Of a stretch of DNA of 64,000 bases, positions 24,890 to 32,971 are shown piece after piece (position 1 is the first letter of the stretch; the number at the start of each line of letters is the position of its first letter). A model generated the notes under the pieces. It saw only the letters and a list, made by a program, of their open reading frames with translations. It was not told where the DNA came from and ran no database searches. Location: contig NZ_JACAFQ010000013.1 in the NCBI RefSeq assembly GCF_015354575.1, positions 1-64,000 of the forward strand, written 5' to 3'. The position numbers were made by a program, and so were the translations under genes. Origin of the DNA: Pseudomonas sp. UFMG81. Lineage in GTDB: Bacteria > Pseudomonadota > Gammaproteobacteria > Pseudomonadales > Pseudomonadaceae.

Positions 24890-27046
24890 ATGGCCCCACT
24901 GATTGCCTACTTGCGGCTGGCGTTGCGTCCCGGGCGCGAGGTATTGCTGTTTGCCCTGCGCACGGTGGTGGCGGGGCTGCTTTGTCTTTACCTGGCGTTC
25001 GTGTTCGATCTTGAACAACCGAAATGGGCGCTGATGACGGTGATCATCATCAGCCTGCCGCTGGCCGGCATGACCCTCAAGCGCAGCCTGGCCCAGGTGC
25101 TGGGCACGGTGGTCGGGGCGGCAGTGGCAGTGCTGGCCATGGCGTTGTTCGCGCAGATGCCGAACACCCTGGTGCTCGCCCTGTCGCTGTGGCTGGGCGT
25201 GTGCACAGCTGGTGGCACGTTGCTGCGCTACACCGATTCCCATGCCTTCGTGCTCAGCGGTTTCACCGCGGTGGTGGTGGCCATGCTGGCCGTGCCGGAC
25301 CCCGAAGGTACTTTCATGCTGGCGGTCACGCGGGTGACCGAAACCCTGCTGGCGGTGGCCTGCGTGGCGGTGGTCAGCCTGTTGACGGCGCGCCCGCAGG
25401 CGGTCGCCGACAGCTATTTCGCCAAGGTCGACAGCCTGCTCAAACTGATCGCCCGGCATGCCGCCGAGGTGGTGCGCACCGAAGAGGATGACGCCGCGTT
25501 CCGTCAACGCCAGGCCCAGTTGATTGTCGAGATCAGCGCCCTGGAGGGGTTGCGTCGGCACCTGTACTTCGATGCCCCGCACTTGCGCAGTGGCGATGGG
25601 TTGGTGCAACTGTTCGCCAACCAGTTGGTGCTGCTGGTGTCGCGGCTGCTGGTGCTGCGCCAGCAGCGCGAGCTGGTCAAGGCGCACTGGCAGGGGCCGC
25701 TGCCAGCGGATATCCAACTGCTGCGCGACACCGAACTGGATAGCCTCGAGGCCCTGGCCCGGGACGGCATGGCGTTGTCAGGCACTGACCGTGAATCCTT
25801 GCGCACCCTGCACAAAGGCTTCGATGCCGCCGCCGAGCGCGCGGAATTCCTCAATGAGCCCTTAGCGCCGAACCTGCGTGCCCTGGCCTGGGCCCTGCGC
25901 TGGGAGCAGGCGCGGTTGCTGCAGCAACTGGACGAGCTGATCGAGCTCAACGAAGCGATCCAGCAAGGGCGCCTGGCCAGCTGCGCGCAGCGCCAAGGCC
26001 GCGCCAGTGCCCTGCACCTGGACTGGCCGCTGGCGGCGATGAACGCCGTGCGCGCCTGCCTGGCCTTGCTGTTGGTTGGCTGGCTGTGGATCGAGAGCGC
26101 CTGGGACGGAGCCCGCTCGGCGGTGATCCTGGTCGGGGTGATGTGTTCGTTGATGGCGACCTTGCCGCGGCCCTTGCTGGCCAGCCAGAACTACAACCGC
26201 GGGCTGCTGGTGGGCCTGGGCCTGTCGGCGCTGTACCAGTTCGCCCTGTTGCCGCTGTTCACCGATTTCGAAATGCTGGCCGTGTGCCTGGCACCGCTGC
26301 TGTACCTGGCCGCCGTGGGCTTGGCCAGCCCAATGACTGCCGGCATCGGCATGGGCATCGGCCTGATTGGTTTGTTGATGATCGGGCCGCAGAACGTCGG
26401 GCTTTACCACAACACCGATATCCAGTGGTTCGAATTCGCAGGCGGCTATCTGCTGGCCGGGGTGCTGGCGAGCACGGTGTTCGCCCTGGTGTTTCCGTTC
26501 AACCCGCAAAAGCGCATCGCCAGGCTGTTCCGCCTGACCCGCGAGGATGTGCACCGGCAGGTGACCGGCCCCACGACGCTGGCTGGCCAGTTCGCCTTCG
26601 AAAGCCGCCAGCTCGATCGCCTGTCGGCGATGATCGCCCTGTTGCCGGTGGCGACCGACAGCGCATCGCACGAGCGCTTCGACTGCGCCCTGGTGTGCCC
26701 GGCCCTGGCCATTGCCCTTACGCAGGCGCGCACCTTGTGCGAACGCGAACGCGAATTGCCGGCGCCGATCCGGGAGCGGCTGTTGGAGGGGCTGCGGGGC
26801 ATGGCCGGCATCATCGGCGGTCAACGTGATGTCGAACTCGATGCGCTGCTGCACGAGCTCGATGTGCTGGGCAATGTGCTCGATGGCCTGCACGGCGAGC
26901 CAGGGCCGGCTGGGCGTGATCGATTGCGCCAGCTGTTCATCTTGAGGGTGGCGCTGGCGGTTGCGGGGCAATTGCTGGCGCGCTATCGCGGCGTACTCGA
27001 AGGCGAGCAACCCGCCGTAGTACCGGAGGTGGCCCGTGCCCATTGA
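24890..27046 (+). CDS. FUSC-family efflux pump inner-membrane component (AaeB-like)
   Basis: A 718-residue protein with two blocks of about five to six transmembrane segments (about residues 10-165 and 385-535) separated and followed by cytoplasmic regions. This is the layout of E. coli AaeB, an aromatic-carboxylate exporter. The segment PKWALMTVIIISLPLAGMTLKRS near the N-terminus is family-typical. It overlaps the next gene (DUF1656) by 11 bp, and the membrane-fusion protein and LysR genes follow in the same operon. It probably exports an aromatic acid or a toxic organic anion (inference). Confidence 0.9.
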   Translation: MAPLIAYLRLALRPGREVLLFALRTVVAGLLCLYLAFVFDLEQPKWALMTVIIISLPLAGMTLKRSLAQVLGTVVGAAVAVLAMALFAQMPNTLVLALSLWLGVCTAGGTLLRYTDSHAFVLSGFTAVVVAMLAVPDPEGTFMLAVTRVTETLLAVACVAVVSLLTARPQAVADSYFAKVDSLLKLIARHAAEVVRTEEDDAAFRQRQAQLIVEISALEGLRRHLYFDAPHLRSGDGLVQLFANQLVLLVSRLLVLRQQRELVKAHWQGPLPADIQLLRDTELDSLEALARDGMALSGTDRESLRTLHKGFDAAAERAEFLNEPLAPNLRALAWALRWEQARLLQQLDELIELNEAIQQGRLASCAQRQGRASALHLDWPLAAMNAVRACLALLLVGWLWIESAWDGARSAVILVGVMCSLMATLPRPLLASQNYNRGLLVGLGLSALYQFALLPLFTDFEMLAVCLAPLLYLAAVGLASPMTAGIGMGIGLIGLLMIGPQNVGLYHNTDIQWFEFAGGYLLAGVLASTVFALVFPFNPQKRIARLFRLTREDVHRQVTGPTTLAGQFAFESRQLDRLSAMIALLPVATDSASHERFDCALVCPALAIALTQARTLCERERELPAPIRERLLEGLRGMAGIIGGQRDVELDALLHELDVLGNVLDGLHGEPGPAGRDRLRQLFILRVALAVAGQLLARYRGVLEGEQPAVVPEVARAH

Positions 27047-27242
27047 TTTCGAAGTGGGTGGGGTCTACCTGCCGCCCATTGCCCAGGCACTGCTGTTGGC
27101 GCTGCCGGTGTTCCTGCTGCTGGATGCGCTGTTGCGCCGGGTGGGCGTATTGGCGCTCGTCTGGCACCCGGCGCTGTTCCAGGGCGCTCTGTACGCCGCG
27201 ATCTGTGCGGCCTTGCTGTTGTGGATGGGAGTGAGTGTGTAG
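27036..27242 (+). CDS. DUF1656 small membrane protein (AaeX-like)
   Basis: A 68-residue protein with two hydrophobic segments (about 13-34 and 43-64) and the DUF1656 start pattern DFEVGGVYLPP. It begins at a GTG inside the end of the FUSC gene and ends directly before the membrane-fusion gene. It is a constant small partner of FUSC efflux systems, with unknown molecular role. Confidence 0.88.
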   Translation: MPIDFEVGGVYLPPIAQALLLALPVFLLLDALLRRVGVLALVWHPALFQGALYAAICAALLLWMGVSV

Positions 27243-28190
27243 ATGCCGTCGATCAAACCCTTGCTGTCGCGCGGGCTGACCCTGCTGGTGGTGGCCGTGG
27301 CCATCGTGCTGGGAGTCCTCGCCTGGCAGCATTACACCCGTGCGCCCTGGACCCGCGACGCCCGGGTGCGGGCCGACGTGGTGACCCTGGCAGCGGAAGT
27401 CGGCGGCCCGATCATCGCCCTGCCGGTGCATGACAACCAGTTCGTGCACAAGGGCGACGTGCTGCTGCAGATCGACCCTGCCCGTTACCAACTGGCGGTG
27501 TTGCATGCCCAGCGCGCGGTCGAGGTGGCGCGCGCCGCCCTGGGCCAGTCGCAGGCGAACATCGTCGCCAACCAGGCGTTGCTCCGGCAACGCGGCAGCG
27601 AGGAGCAGCGGCGCCGCAAGCTGCAATCGCTGTCGGCGATCTCCGCCGAAGAATGGGAGAAATCCCGCACCGAAGTGGCGGTGGCCCAGGCCGACCTGCT
27701 GCGCGAGCAATCCAGCCTGGGCCTGGCCCAGGCCAATGTGCAACTGGCCGAAGCCACCCTCGAGCAGGCTCGCCACGACTTGCAACGCACCCAGGTGCTG
27801 GCGCCGGTCAACGGCCATGTCACCAACCTGCTGACCCGCCAGGGTGACTTCGCCCAGCCGGGTGCGGCGTTGTTGGCGTTGGTGGACAGCGACTCGTTCC
27901 ACGTCAGTGGCTATTTCGAGGAAACCAAGCTGCCGCGTATCAAGGTCGGCAGCCGGGCGCGGGTGGTGCTGATGAGCGGCGAGGCGTTGCAGGGCACGGT
28001 GGAAAGCATCGCCTACGCCATCACCGACCGCGAGAACCAGCCTGGCAGCCGCCTGCTGGCCAACGTCAACCCGAACTACACCTGGGTCAAGCTGGCCCAG
28101 CGCGTGCCGGTGCGCCTACGCCTCGACCCGCAGGACGGCCAGGTGCTGCGTGCCGGCACCACCGCCACTGTGACGATCCTCGAAGAATGA
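27243..28190 (+). CDS. HlyD-family membrane fusion protein (AaeA-like)
   Basis: A 315-residue periplasmic adaptor anchored by one N-terminal helix (about 10-28). It has the biotinyl-lipoyl half-motif VGGPIIALPVHDNQFVHKGDVLLQID (about 59-84), a coiled-coil hairpin at about 90-170, the second half-motif VLAPVNGHVTNL (about 184-195) and a beta-barrel domain after 210. It links the FUSC pump to an outer-membrane channel. Its ATG follows the DUF1656 stop with no gap, and its stop overlaps the LysR start (ATGA). Confidence 0.92.
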   Translation: MPSIKPLLSRGLTLLVVAVAIVLGVLAWQHYTRAPWTRDARVRADVVTLAAEVGGPIIALPVHDNQFVHKGDVLLQIDPARYQLAVLHAQRAVEVARAALGQSQANIVANQALLRQRGSEEQRRRKLQSLSAISAEEWEKSRTEVAVAQADLLREQSSLGLAQANVQLAEATLEQARHDLQRTQVLAPVNGHVTNLLTRQGDFAQPGAALLALVDSDSFHVSGYFEETKLPRIKVGSRARVVLMSGEALQGTVESIAYAITDRENQPGSRLLANVNPNYTWVKLAQRVPVRLRLDPQDGQVLRAGTTATVTILEE

Positions 28191-29155
28191 CGGATGATGT
28201 GGCGGTGAGTCGCAGACGAGTGTTGCCGATGTTCGACCTGAATGACCTGTACCTCTACGCCAAGGTGGTGGAGCACGGCGGCTTCGCCCCGGCCGGGCGC
28301 ATCCTGGACTTGCCCAAGTCGCGCCTGAGCCGGCGCGTGGCGCGCCTCGAAGAGCGGCTGGGGGTACGCCTGATCCAGCGCTCGACACGCCAGTTCCAGG
28401 TCACCGAGGTGGGGCTGGAGTACTACCGCCATTGCCTGAGCATGCTCGAACAGGCCATCGCCGCCGAAGACGCCGTCGAACGCAATCGCGCCGAACCGCG
28501 CGGCATCGTGCGCCTGGCCAGCAGCACGGCGTTGCTCGATTCGCGCCTGGCGCCGATGCTGGCGCGGTTCATGGCGCAGTGCCCGGTGGTCGAGTTGCTG
28601 GTCAAGAGCTACAACCGCCGCGTCGATGTGATCGGCGAAGGCTTCGACCTGGTGCTCAGCGTGCACCACCAGCCGCTTGAAAGCAGCGAGCTGATCATGC
28701 GCCGGTTGGCGCCGAGCCGGCAGTGCCTGGTGGCGTCCCCAGGCTTGCTGGCCGAACATGGCCGCCCGCAGACGCCGGCCCAGCTGCAGGCGCTGCCGAG
28801 CCTGTGCTGGGGCATCAATGTGCAGGACTTCACCTGGCTGCTGGAAGGCCCGCAGGGCGCCGAAGCCGCCGTGGTGATCCGCCCGCGGGTGGTGTCGGAT
28901 GACCTGGCGGTGCTGCACCAGGGCGCCCTGGCCGGGGTCGGCGTGGTGCTGCTACCGGAGGAGGTGGTCGCTGCCGACCTCGCCAGTGGGCGGTTGGTCC
29001 ACGTCCTCGACGGCTGGGCGCCACGGGAAGGGGAGGTGGTGGCACTGTTCCCCTCCCGGCGCGGGCTGATGCCGGCAGTGCGCAAGCTGATCGACTTTCT
29101 CGCCGACGCCTTCGAGCAGGAACAGGCCGCCGCTACGCCAGTTCGCGCTCGCTAA
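28187..29155 (+). CDS. LysR-family regulator of the FUSC efflux operon
   Basis: Up to 322 residues. The DNA-binding domain starts at FDLNDLYLYAKVVEHGGFAPAGR (about 16-38), then LPKSRLSRRVARLEERLGVRLIQRSTR. The effector domain runs from about residue 105. Translation may begin at the ATGA overlap (28187) or at ATG 28229, which gives a family-like start. It is unusual in being the last gene of the operon it probably controls rather than divergent from it. The 3' end overlaps the convergent MFS gene by 23 bp. Confidence 0.88.
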   Translation: MTDDVAVSRRRVLPMFDLNDLYLYAKVVEHGGFAPAGRILDLPKSRLSRRVARLEERLGVRLIQRSTRQFQVTEVGLEYYRHCLSMLEQAIAAEDAVERNRAEPRGIVRLASSTALLDSRLAPMLARFMAQCPVVELLVKSYNRRVDVIGEGFDLVLSVHHQPLESSELIMRRLAPSRQCLVASPGLLAEHGRPQTPAQLQALPSLCWGINVQDFTWLLEGPQGAEAAVVIRPRVVSDDLAVLHQGALAGVGVVLLPEEVVAADLASGRLVHVLDGWAPREGEVVALFPSRRGLMPAVRKLIDFLADAFEQEQAAATPVRAR

Positions 29156-30299
29156 AACCCGGTGGGGCGGGGGTGCTCGCCGACCACAGTGCCAGGCCCG
29201 CCGCCAGCGTCGTCAGGACGGCGCCTGCCCAGGGCGTGGCCGCCAGTGTCGCGCCGCTGATGACCGCACCACCAATGGCCGAACCCAACCCCACGCCCAG
29301 GTGCATGGCCGACATGTTCAGGCTCATCCCCGCCGGGAAGGTGTCCGGCCCGCGCTGGGCTAGGTAGCTCTGCACCACGGGCGAGGTGGTCCAGCTCAGG
29401 CCACCCCAGAGCATCATCACCGGCAGGAACAACCACGGCGTGCCTGCGCTCAACGGCAGCACCAGCAGGCTGGCCAGGTACAGCAAAGGGGCCAGCCGGA
29501 TCGCCTGGCCGGTGCCCAGGCGGTCGGCCATCCAGCCGCCCACGTAGCCACCCGAGACCCCGGCGATGCCGAATGCCGCGAATACCGCCGCCAGCCAGGC
29601 GGCAGGCATAGCGGCCACGTGCTGGGCATAGGGCGCCAGGTAGGCGAACACGGTGAAATGCCCGGCGATCATCAACAGCGACACCCCCTGGGCCGCCATC
29701 AGGCGGCTGTCACGCAGGTGGCGCAGGTAGCTGCCAAAGGCGATGCGCTCGCTGCTGCGCGCCGGCGGCAGCCCGCGCCAGGCCAGCAGCAGCACGGCTA
29801 CCGCCAGCAGGCTCAAGCCGACGAACACACCCCGCCAGCCGAGCGCATCGCACAGCAGCATGCCCGCCGGCACGCCGAGCACCAGCGAGCTGCAGATACC
29901 CATGAAGATCACCCCGATGGCGCGCCCGCGCAGGGCTTCGGGGACCATGCGCGTGGCCATCAAGGTGCAGGTCAGGCAGGTCAGCGCGCTGGTGGCCGCC
30001 ATGCCGACGCGGGCGATCATCAGCGCCGTGTAGCCCGGTGCCAGTGCCGCCGCCAGGTTGCACAGGGCGAACAGCGCCAGGGTGGCGCACAGCAGGCCAC
30101 GCAGCGGCAGGCGTGTGGTCAGCAAGGGGGCGAAAGGGGCGGCGAGGGCGAAGCTCAAGGAGAAGACCGTGGTCAGCTGGGCCACACCGAGCGGTACGGC
30201 AAGGCCGTCGGTCAGTGCCGGCAGGATGCCGACGGTGATGTTTTCGGCCATGCCGGTGACGAACGTCGCCAGGGCCAATAGCCAGATACGCGGGGTCAT
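29133..30299 (-). CDS. MFS transporter (DHA1, AraJ/arabinose-efflux-like)
   Basis: A 388-residue 12-helix exporter starting at ATG 30299, which has a strong GGAGG upstream. The N-terminal TPRIWLLALATFVTGMAENITVGILPALTDGL and the motif FAPLLTTRLPLR (about 56-67) are typical of sugar-efflux-like DHA1 transporters. The second-half GYVGGWMADRLG motif (about 245-256) is also present. It is convergent with the LysR gene and shares 23 bp of its end. The substrate is unknown. Confidence 0.88.
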   Translation of the reverse strand: MTPRIWLLALATFVTGMAENITVGILPALTDGLAVPLGVAQLTTVFSLSFALAAPFAPLLTTRLPLRGLLCATLALFALCNLAAALAPGYTALMIARVGMAATSALTCLTCTLMATRMVPEALRGRAIGVIFMGICSSLVLGVPAGMLLCDALGWRGVFVGLSLLAVAVLLLAWRGLPPARSSERIAFGSYLRHLRDSRLMAAQGVSLLMIAGHFTVFAYLAPYAQHVAAMPAAWLAAVFAAFGIAGVSGGYVGGWMADRLGTGQAIRLAPLLYLASLLVLPLSAGTPWLFLPVMMLWGGLSWTTSPVVQSYLAQRGPDTFPAGMSLNMSAMHLGVGLGSAIGGAVISGATLAATPWAGAVLTTLAAGLALWSASTPAPPGFSERELA

Positions 30300-30531
30300 G
30301 TGTTGCCTCCGATAAACAGGCCGGCCGTGGTCCGGACCCATTTGTCCCGACGGTTGACCGGCAGTGGTCAGGTCCATCGGGTTTCGAGGCAGTGCTTCGG
30401 TTATCCCGGTTCAAGCAGAGGGGATTGTAGACGTTAAGGGGTGGTGGGAGAAGTCCGCGCGCAACCTTCGCGCCCCATCGCCGGCAAGCCGGCTCCCACA
30501 GGTACAGCGTGTTGCTTGGGCCCATGCGATT

Positions 30532-30646
30532 TGTAGGAGCGGCCTTGTGTCGCGAAAGGGGCGCACAGCGCCCCCAGGATCTCGAGTACTCCCAAGATCG
30601 CTGGGGCCGCTCTGCGGCCCATTCGCGACACAAGGCCGCTCCTACA
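30532..30646. repeat. Inverted REP pair
   Basis: TGTAGGAGCGGCCTTGTGTCGCGAA (start 30532) and its inverse (ending 30646), with the internal GGGGCGC/GCGCCCC and GGGCCGC/GCGGCCC stems. GCCGGCAAGCCGGCTCCCAC-type units flank it at about 30479 and 30674. This fills most of the gap 30300-30759; I see no gene there. Confidence 0.8.
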
Positions 30647-30759
30647 CGGTGCCGTGCAAGGTTTTGGGTGGAAGCCGGCTTGCCGGCGATGAGGCCAGAG
30701 CGAGCAACTCAACGCAGTGGCTCCCACGCGGGGAGTGCAGCGAAGGGGCGGGCAGTGGG

Positions 30760-31056
30760 CTACTTCAACTCGGTCTCGATGAACACGATCTCATGGTCGC
30801 TGGCATTGATCACATTGTGCTCGACCCCAGCCTTGCGGAAGTAACTCTGGCCCGCCACCAGCGCTGCGCGCTTTTCGCCCTCGGGCGTTTCCAGCAGCAA
30901 CACGCCGTCGGTCATGGGCACCACCACGTAGTCACGGCCATGCAGATGGCGCCCGGTTTCGGCGCCAGGGGCGAAGCGCCATTCGGTGACGATCACCTCG
31001 TCGGTGTCCACCTGCACGGTGGGGACTGCCTGGGGGCGTGCGGTTTGCTGGGTCAT
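30760..31056 (-). CDS. Small cupin-domain protein
   Basis: A 98-residue single-domain cupin. The first cupin motif is partly kept (GAETGRHLHGRDYVVVPMTDG, about residues 32-52) and the second appears as AGVEHNVIN. The start at ATG 31056 has AGGAG upstream; longer frames are not conserved in character. It may bind a metal or small ligand, but no enzyme activity can be assigned. It lies 110 bp after the copper-operon cytochrome gene on the same strand and may be read through from it. Confidence 0.82.
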   Translation of the reverse strand: MTQQTARPQAVPTVQVDTDEVIVTEWRFAPGAETGRHLHGRDYVVVPMTDGVLLLETPEGEKRAALVAGQSYFRKAGVEHNVINASDHEIVFIETELK

Positions 31057-31165
31057 CGGCGGCTCCTGCTCACGGAAAAAGCACCCAGCCTGGGCCGGTG
31101 TGGCAGGGAAATAAATGCAGGTTTGCTGGCAGTCAGTCGCGTGATTGCTTACCTGATGGCCAGCT

Positions 31166-31774
31166 TCAATGGCGATGCGCCTTTGCATCCTTGTGCGTGT
31201 GCGTCTTCGCAGCGGGTTGGCCTGCATGATCGTGTGGCTGGCTTTCCCCGCCGCCATGCTGGTGGCCGCCGCTGCTGGCCACCAGCCCGGCATATTGCTC
31301 GGCGTTCATCCGCGGCAGCTGATCGAGGAAAGCGACGATGCCCCAGATGTACGGGTCATCCATGCTCTTGCCCCAGGCAGGCATGCCGGTGGCCTTGATG
31401 CCGTGCTTGATGGTCCAGAACGCGGCGGCGGGGTTACCGCCCACGCCTGTTCTGGTGAGGTCGGGGGGAGCGGGATAGAGCGCCTGGCTGAGTTCGGTCC
31501 TTTCAACCCCGGGGGCGAGGTGGCAACCCATGCACATGGCGTTGTAGTTGCCGGCACCGGCAATAATCAGGGCCTCATCCTTCAGGTTCGGCACCTCGAT
31601 ATCCCTGGCGCGCACCTCGATGGAGCGCTCCCGTGCCATGGCGAGAAAGGCATGCACGGCCGGGAAATGCGGATCATCGGCGCCGACGTTGACCAGGCCG
31701 AAATAGGCGGTCGCCAGGACCGCCGCGCCCGCTACCGCGCTTGTCGCCACCACTGTCTTTATTGTTGTTTTCAT
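31166..31774 (-). CDS. Periplasmic c-type cytochrome with His-rich tail
   Basis: A 202-residue protein with an N-terminal membrane anchor or signal (about 5-26), one heme site CMGCH (about residue 82) and a methionine in GMPAW as the likely sixth ligand. The last 35 residues are very His-rich (GGHQHGGGES, KTHTHKD, KAHRH) and could bind copper. It follows copB after 9 bp, so it is the last gene of the copper operon. A role in electron transfer to periplasmic copper oxidation is plausible but not shown by sequence. Confidence 0.85.
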   Translation of the reverse strand: MKTTIKTVVATSAVAGAAVLATAYFGLVNVGADDPHFPAVHAFLAMARERSIEVRARDIEVPNLKDEALIIAGAGNYNAMCMGCHLAPGVERTELSQALYPAPPDLTRTGVGGNPAAAFWTIKHGIKATGMPAWGKSMDDPYIWGIVAFLDQLPRMNAEQYAGLVASSGGHQHGGGESQPHDHAGQPAAKTHTHKDAKAHRH

Positions 31775-31783
31775 ATCAGCTAC

Positions 31784-32674
31784 TCAAAACCACATTCGAA
31801 TGCCCGCAACGAAACGCGCTTCGTCCACATTCCCGCCGTCGTCGCGAATCAGGTCGGCGGTATTGCCGTAGGAACGGCTCCAGGTAACCCCGATGTAGGG
31901 CGCGAACTGACGGACGATTTCATAGCGCAGGCGCAGCCCGACTTCGGTATTGGCCAGCCCCGAGCCAATGCCACGCTGTGGGTCGTTCTTGCCATAGAAG
32001 TTGGCTTCGGCGGTGGGCTGCAGGATCAACCGATTGGTCAGGAGGATGTCGTACTCACCTTCCAGCCGCGCGGCAGTCTGGCCGTTCTCGCCAATGAAGG
32101 CGGTGGCTTCGGCTTCGAAGTCGTACAGCGCCATGCCCTGGACTCCGAACGCGGCCCATGTCTGCGGTGATTCAGGTTTGAAGTCCTGGCGAACGCCGGC
32201 GACCACATCCCACCAGGGGCCGATGGCATGCCCGTACAGCAGTTGCAACTCGGCATCCTCGGTAACGCCGTTGGTGCGTTCACCCTCGGTGCGGATCCAC
32301 AGGCGATCGATGTCGCCGCCAATCCATCCCGTGGCATCCCAGGCCAGGGTGCTGCCTTCGTCCGCATCCTGGTATTCGAGCTGGTCCAGCAGGAAGAAGC
32401 TGTTGATGGCGCTATCGTGGACCTGATGGCCCGCCAATGGCGGGAACGCTGCTTCGCGGTCGGCATCGGTCAGTACGGGAATCGGTGTGCGACTGGTCGT
32501 CGTGGCACTGTCAGCCGCGCCATGGTTCATCCCTGAATGATCCATGCCCGCCATGCTCCCATGGCCCATCGCTGAGTGGTCCATCGTTTCGGCCGCAGCG
32601 CTCGGCGCTGCGTACATTGCGCCGAGGGACACTGCCAACGCCAGCAGCGATGGGGGTGCCAACCTAGTGACCAT
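31784..32674 (-). CDS. copB: Copper resistance outer-membrane protein CopB
   Basis: A 296-residue protein: signal peptide (to about residue 28), a short Met/His-rich N-terminal stretch ([19 protein letters not shown]), then a beta-barrel domain of about 220 residues ending in phenylalanine (RMWF), typical of CopB. The start at 32674 is chosen for the GAAGG upstream and the signal peptide. It overlaps the upstream small Met-rich gene by 11 bp. CopB lies in the outer membrane and works with CopA. Confidence 0.93.
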   Translation of the reverse strand: MVTRLAPPSLLALAVSLGAMYAAPSAAAETMDHSAMGHGSMAGMDHSGMNHGAADSATTTSRTPIPVLTDADREAAFPPLAGHQVHDSAINSFFLLDQLEYQDADEGSTLAWDATGWIGGDIDRLWIRTEGERTNGVTEDAELQLLYGHAIGPWWDVVAGVRQDFKPESPQTWAAFGVQGMALYDFEAEATAFIGENGQTAARLEGEYDILLTNRLILQPTAEANFYGKNDPQRGIGSGLANTEVGLRLRYEIVRQFAPYIGVTWSRSYGNTADLIRDDGGNVDEARFVAGIRMWF

Positions 32675-32957
32675 CGTGGCCTTCCTTGGCCTTGTCGGCA
32701 CCTTGCGAACCCATCATCTTGCTGTGGTCCATGCCCTTCATCGAACCATGGTCCATGCCTTTCATGGTGCTGTGATCCATGCCCGGGTGTTGCATGCCTT
32801 CGGCTTGGGCAGGCTTGTGAGGGGCGTTGGGTGTCGTGGCTTGCGGGGCAGGCTGTTCGTCGGACCATGCGTTGGGGGCCAGCACGGCCTGCACGGCCAG
32901 CAGGCCTGCCATGGCGGCAGAAAGGATAAAGGCGTTCGGTTTCATCGATTGGCTCAT
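32664..32957 (-). CDS. Small periplasmic Met/His-rich protein of the copper operon
   Basis: A 97-residue protein with a signal peptide ([22 protein letters not shown]) and a C-terminal repeat of the type [25 protein letters not shown], suited to Cu(I)/Ag(I) or Cu(II) binding. I chose ATG 32957, which has GGAG eight bases upstream. ATG 32975 would give an ATGA overlap with copA and remains possible. It lies between copA and copB with overlapping ends. I do not know a standard name. Confidence 0.8.
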   Translation of the reverse strand: MSQSMKPNAFILSAAMAGLLAVQAVLAPNAWSDEQPAPQATTPNAPHKPAQAEGMQHPGMDHSTMKGMDHGSMKGMDHSKMMGSQGADKAKEGHDGH

Positions 32958-32971
32958 CTTGGATCTCCGGT

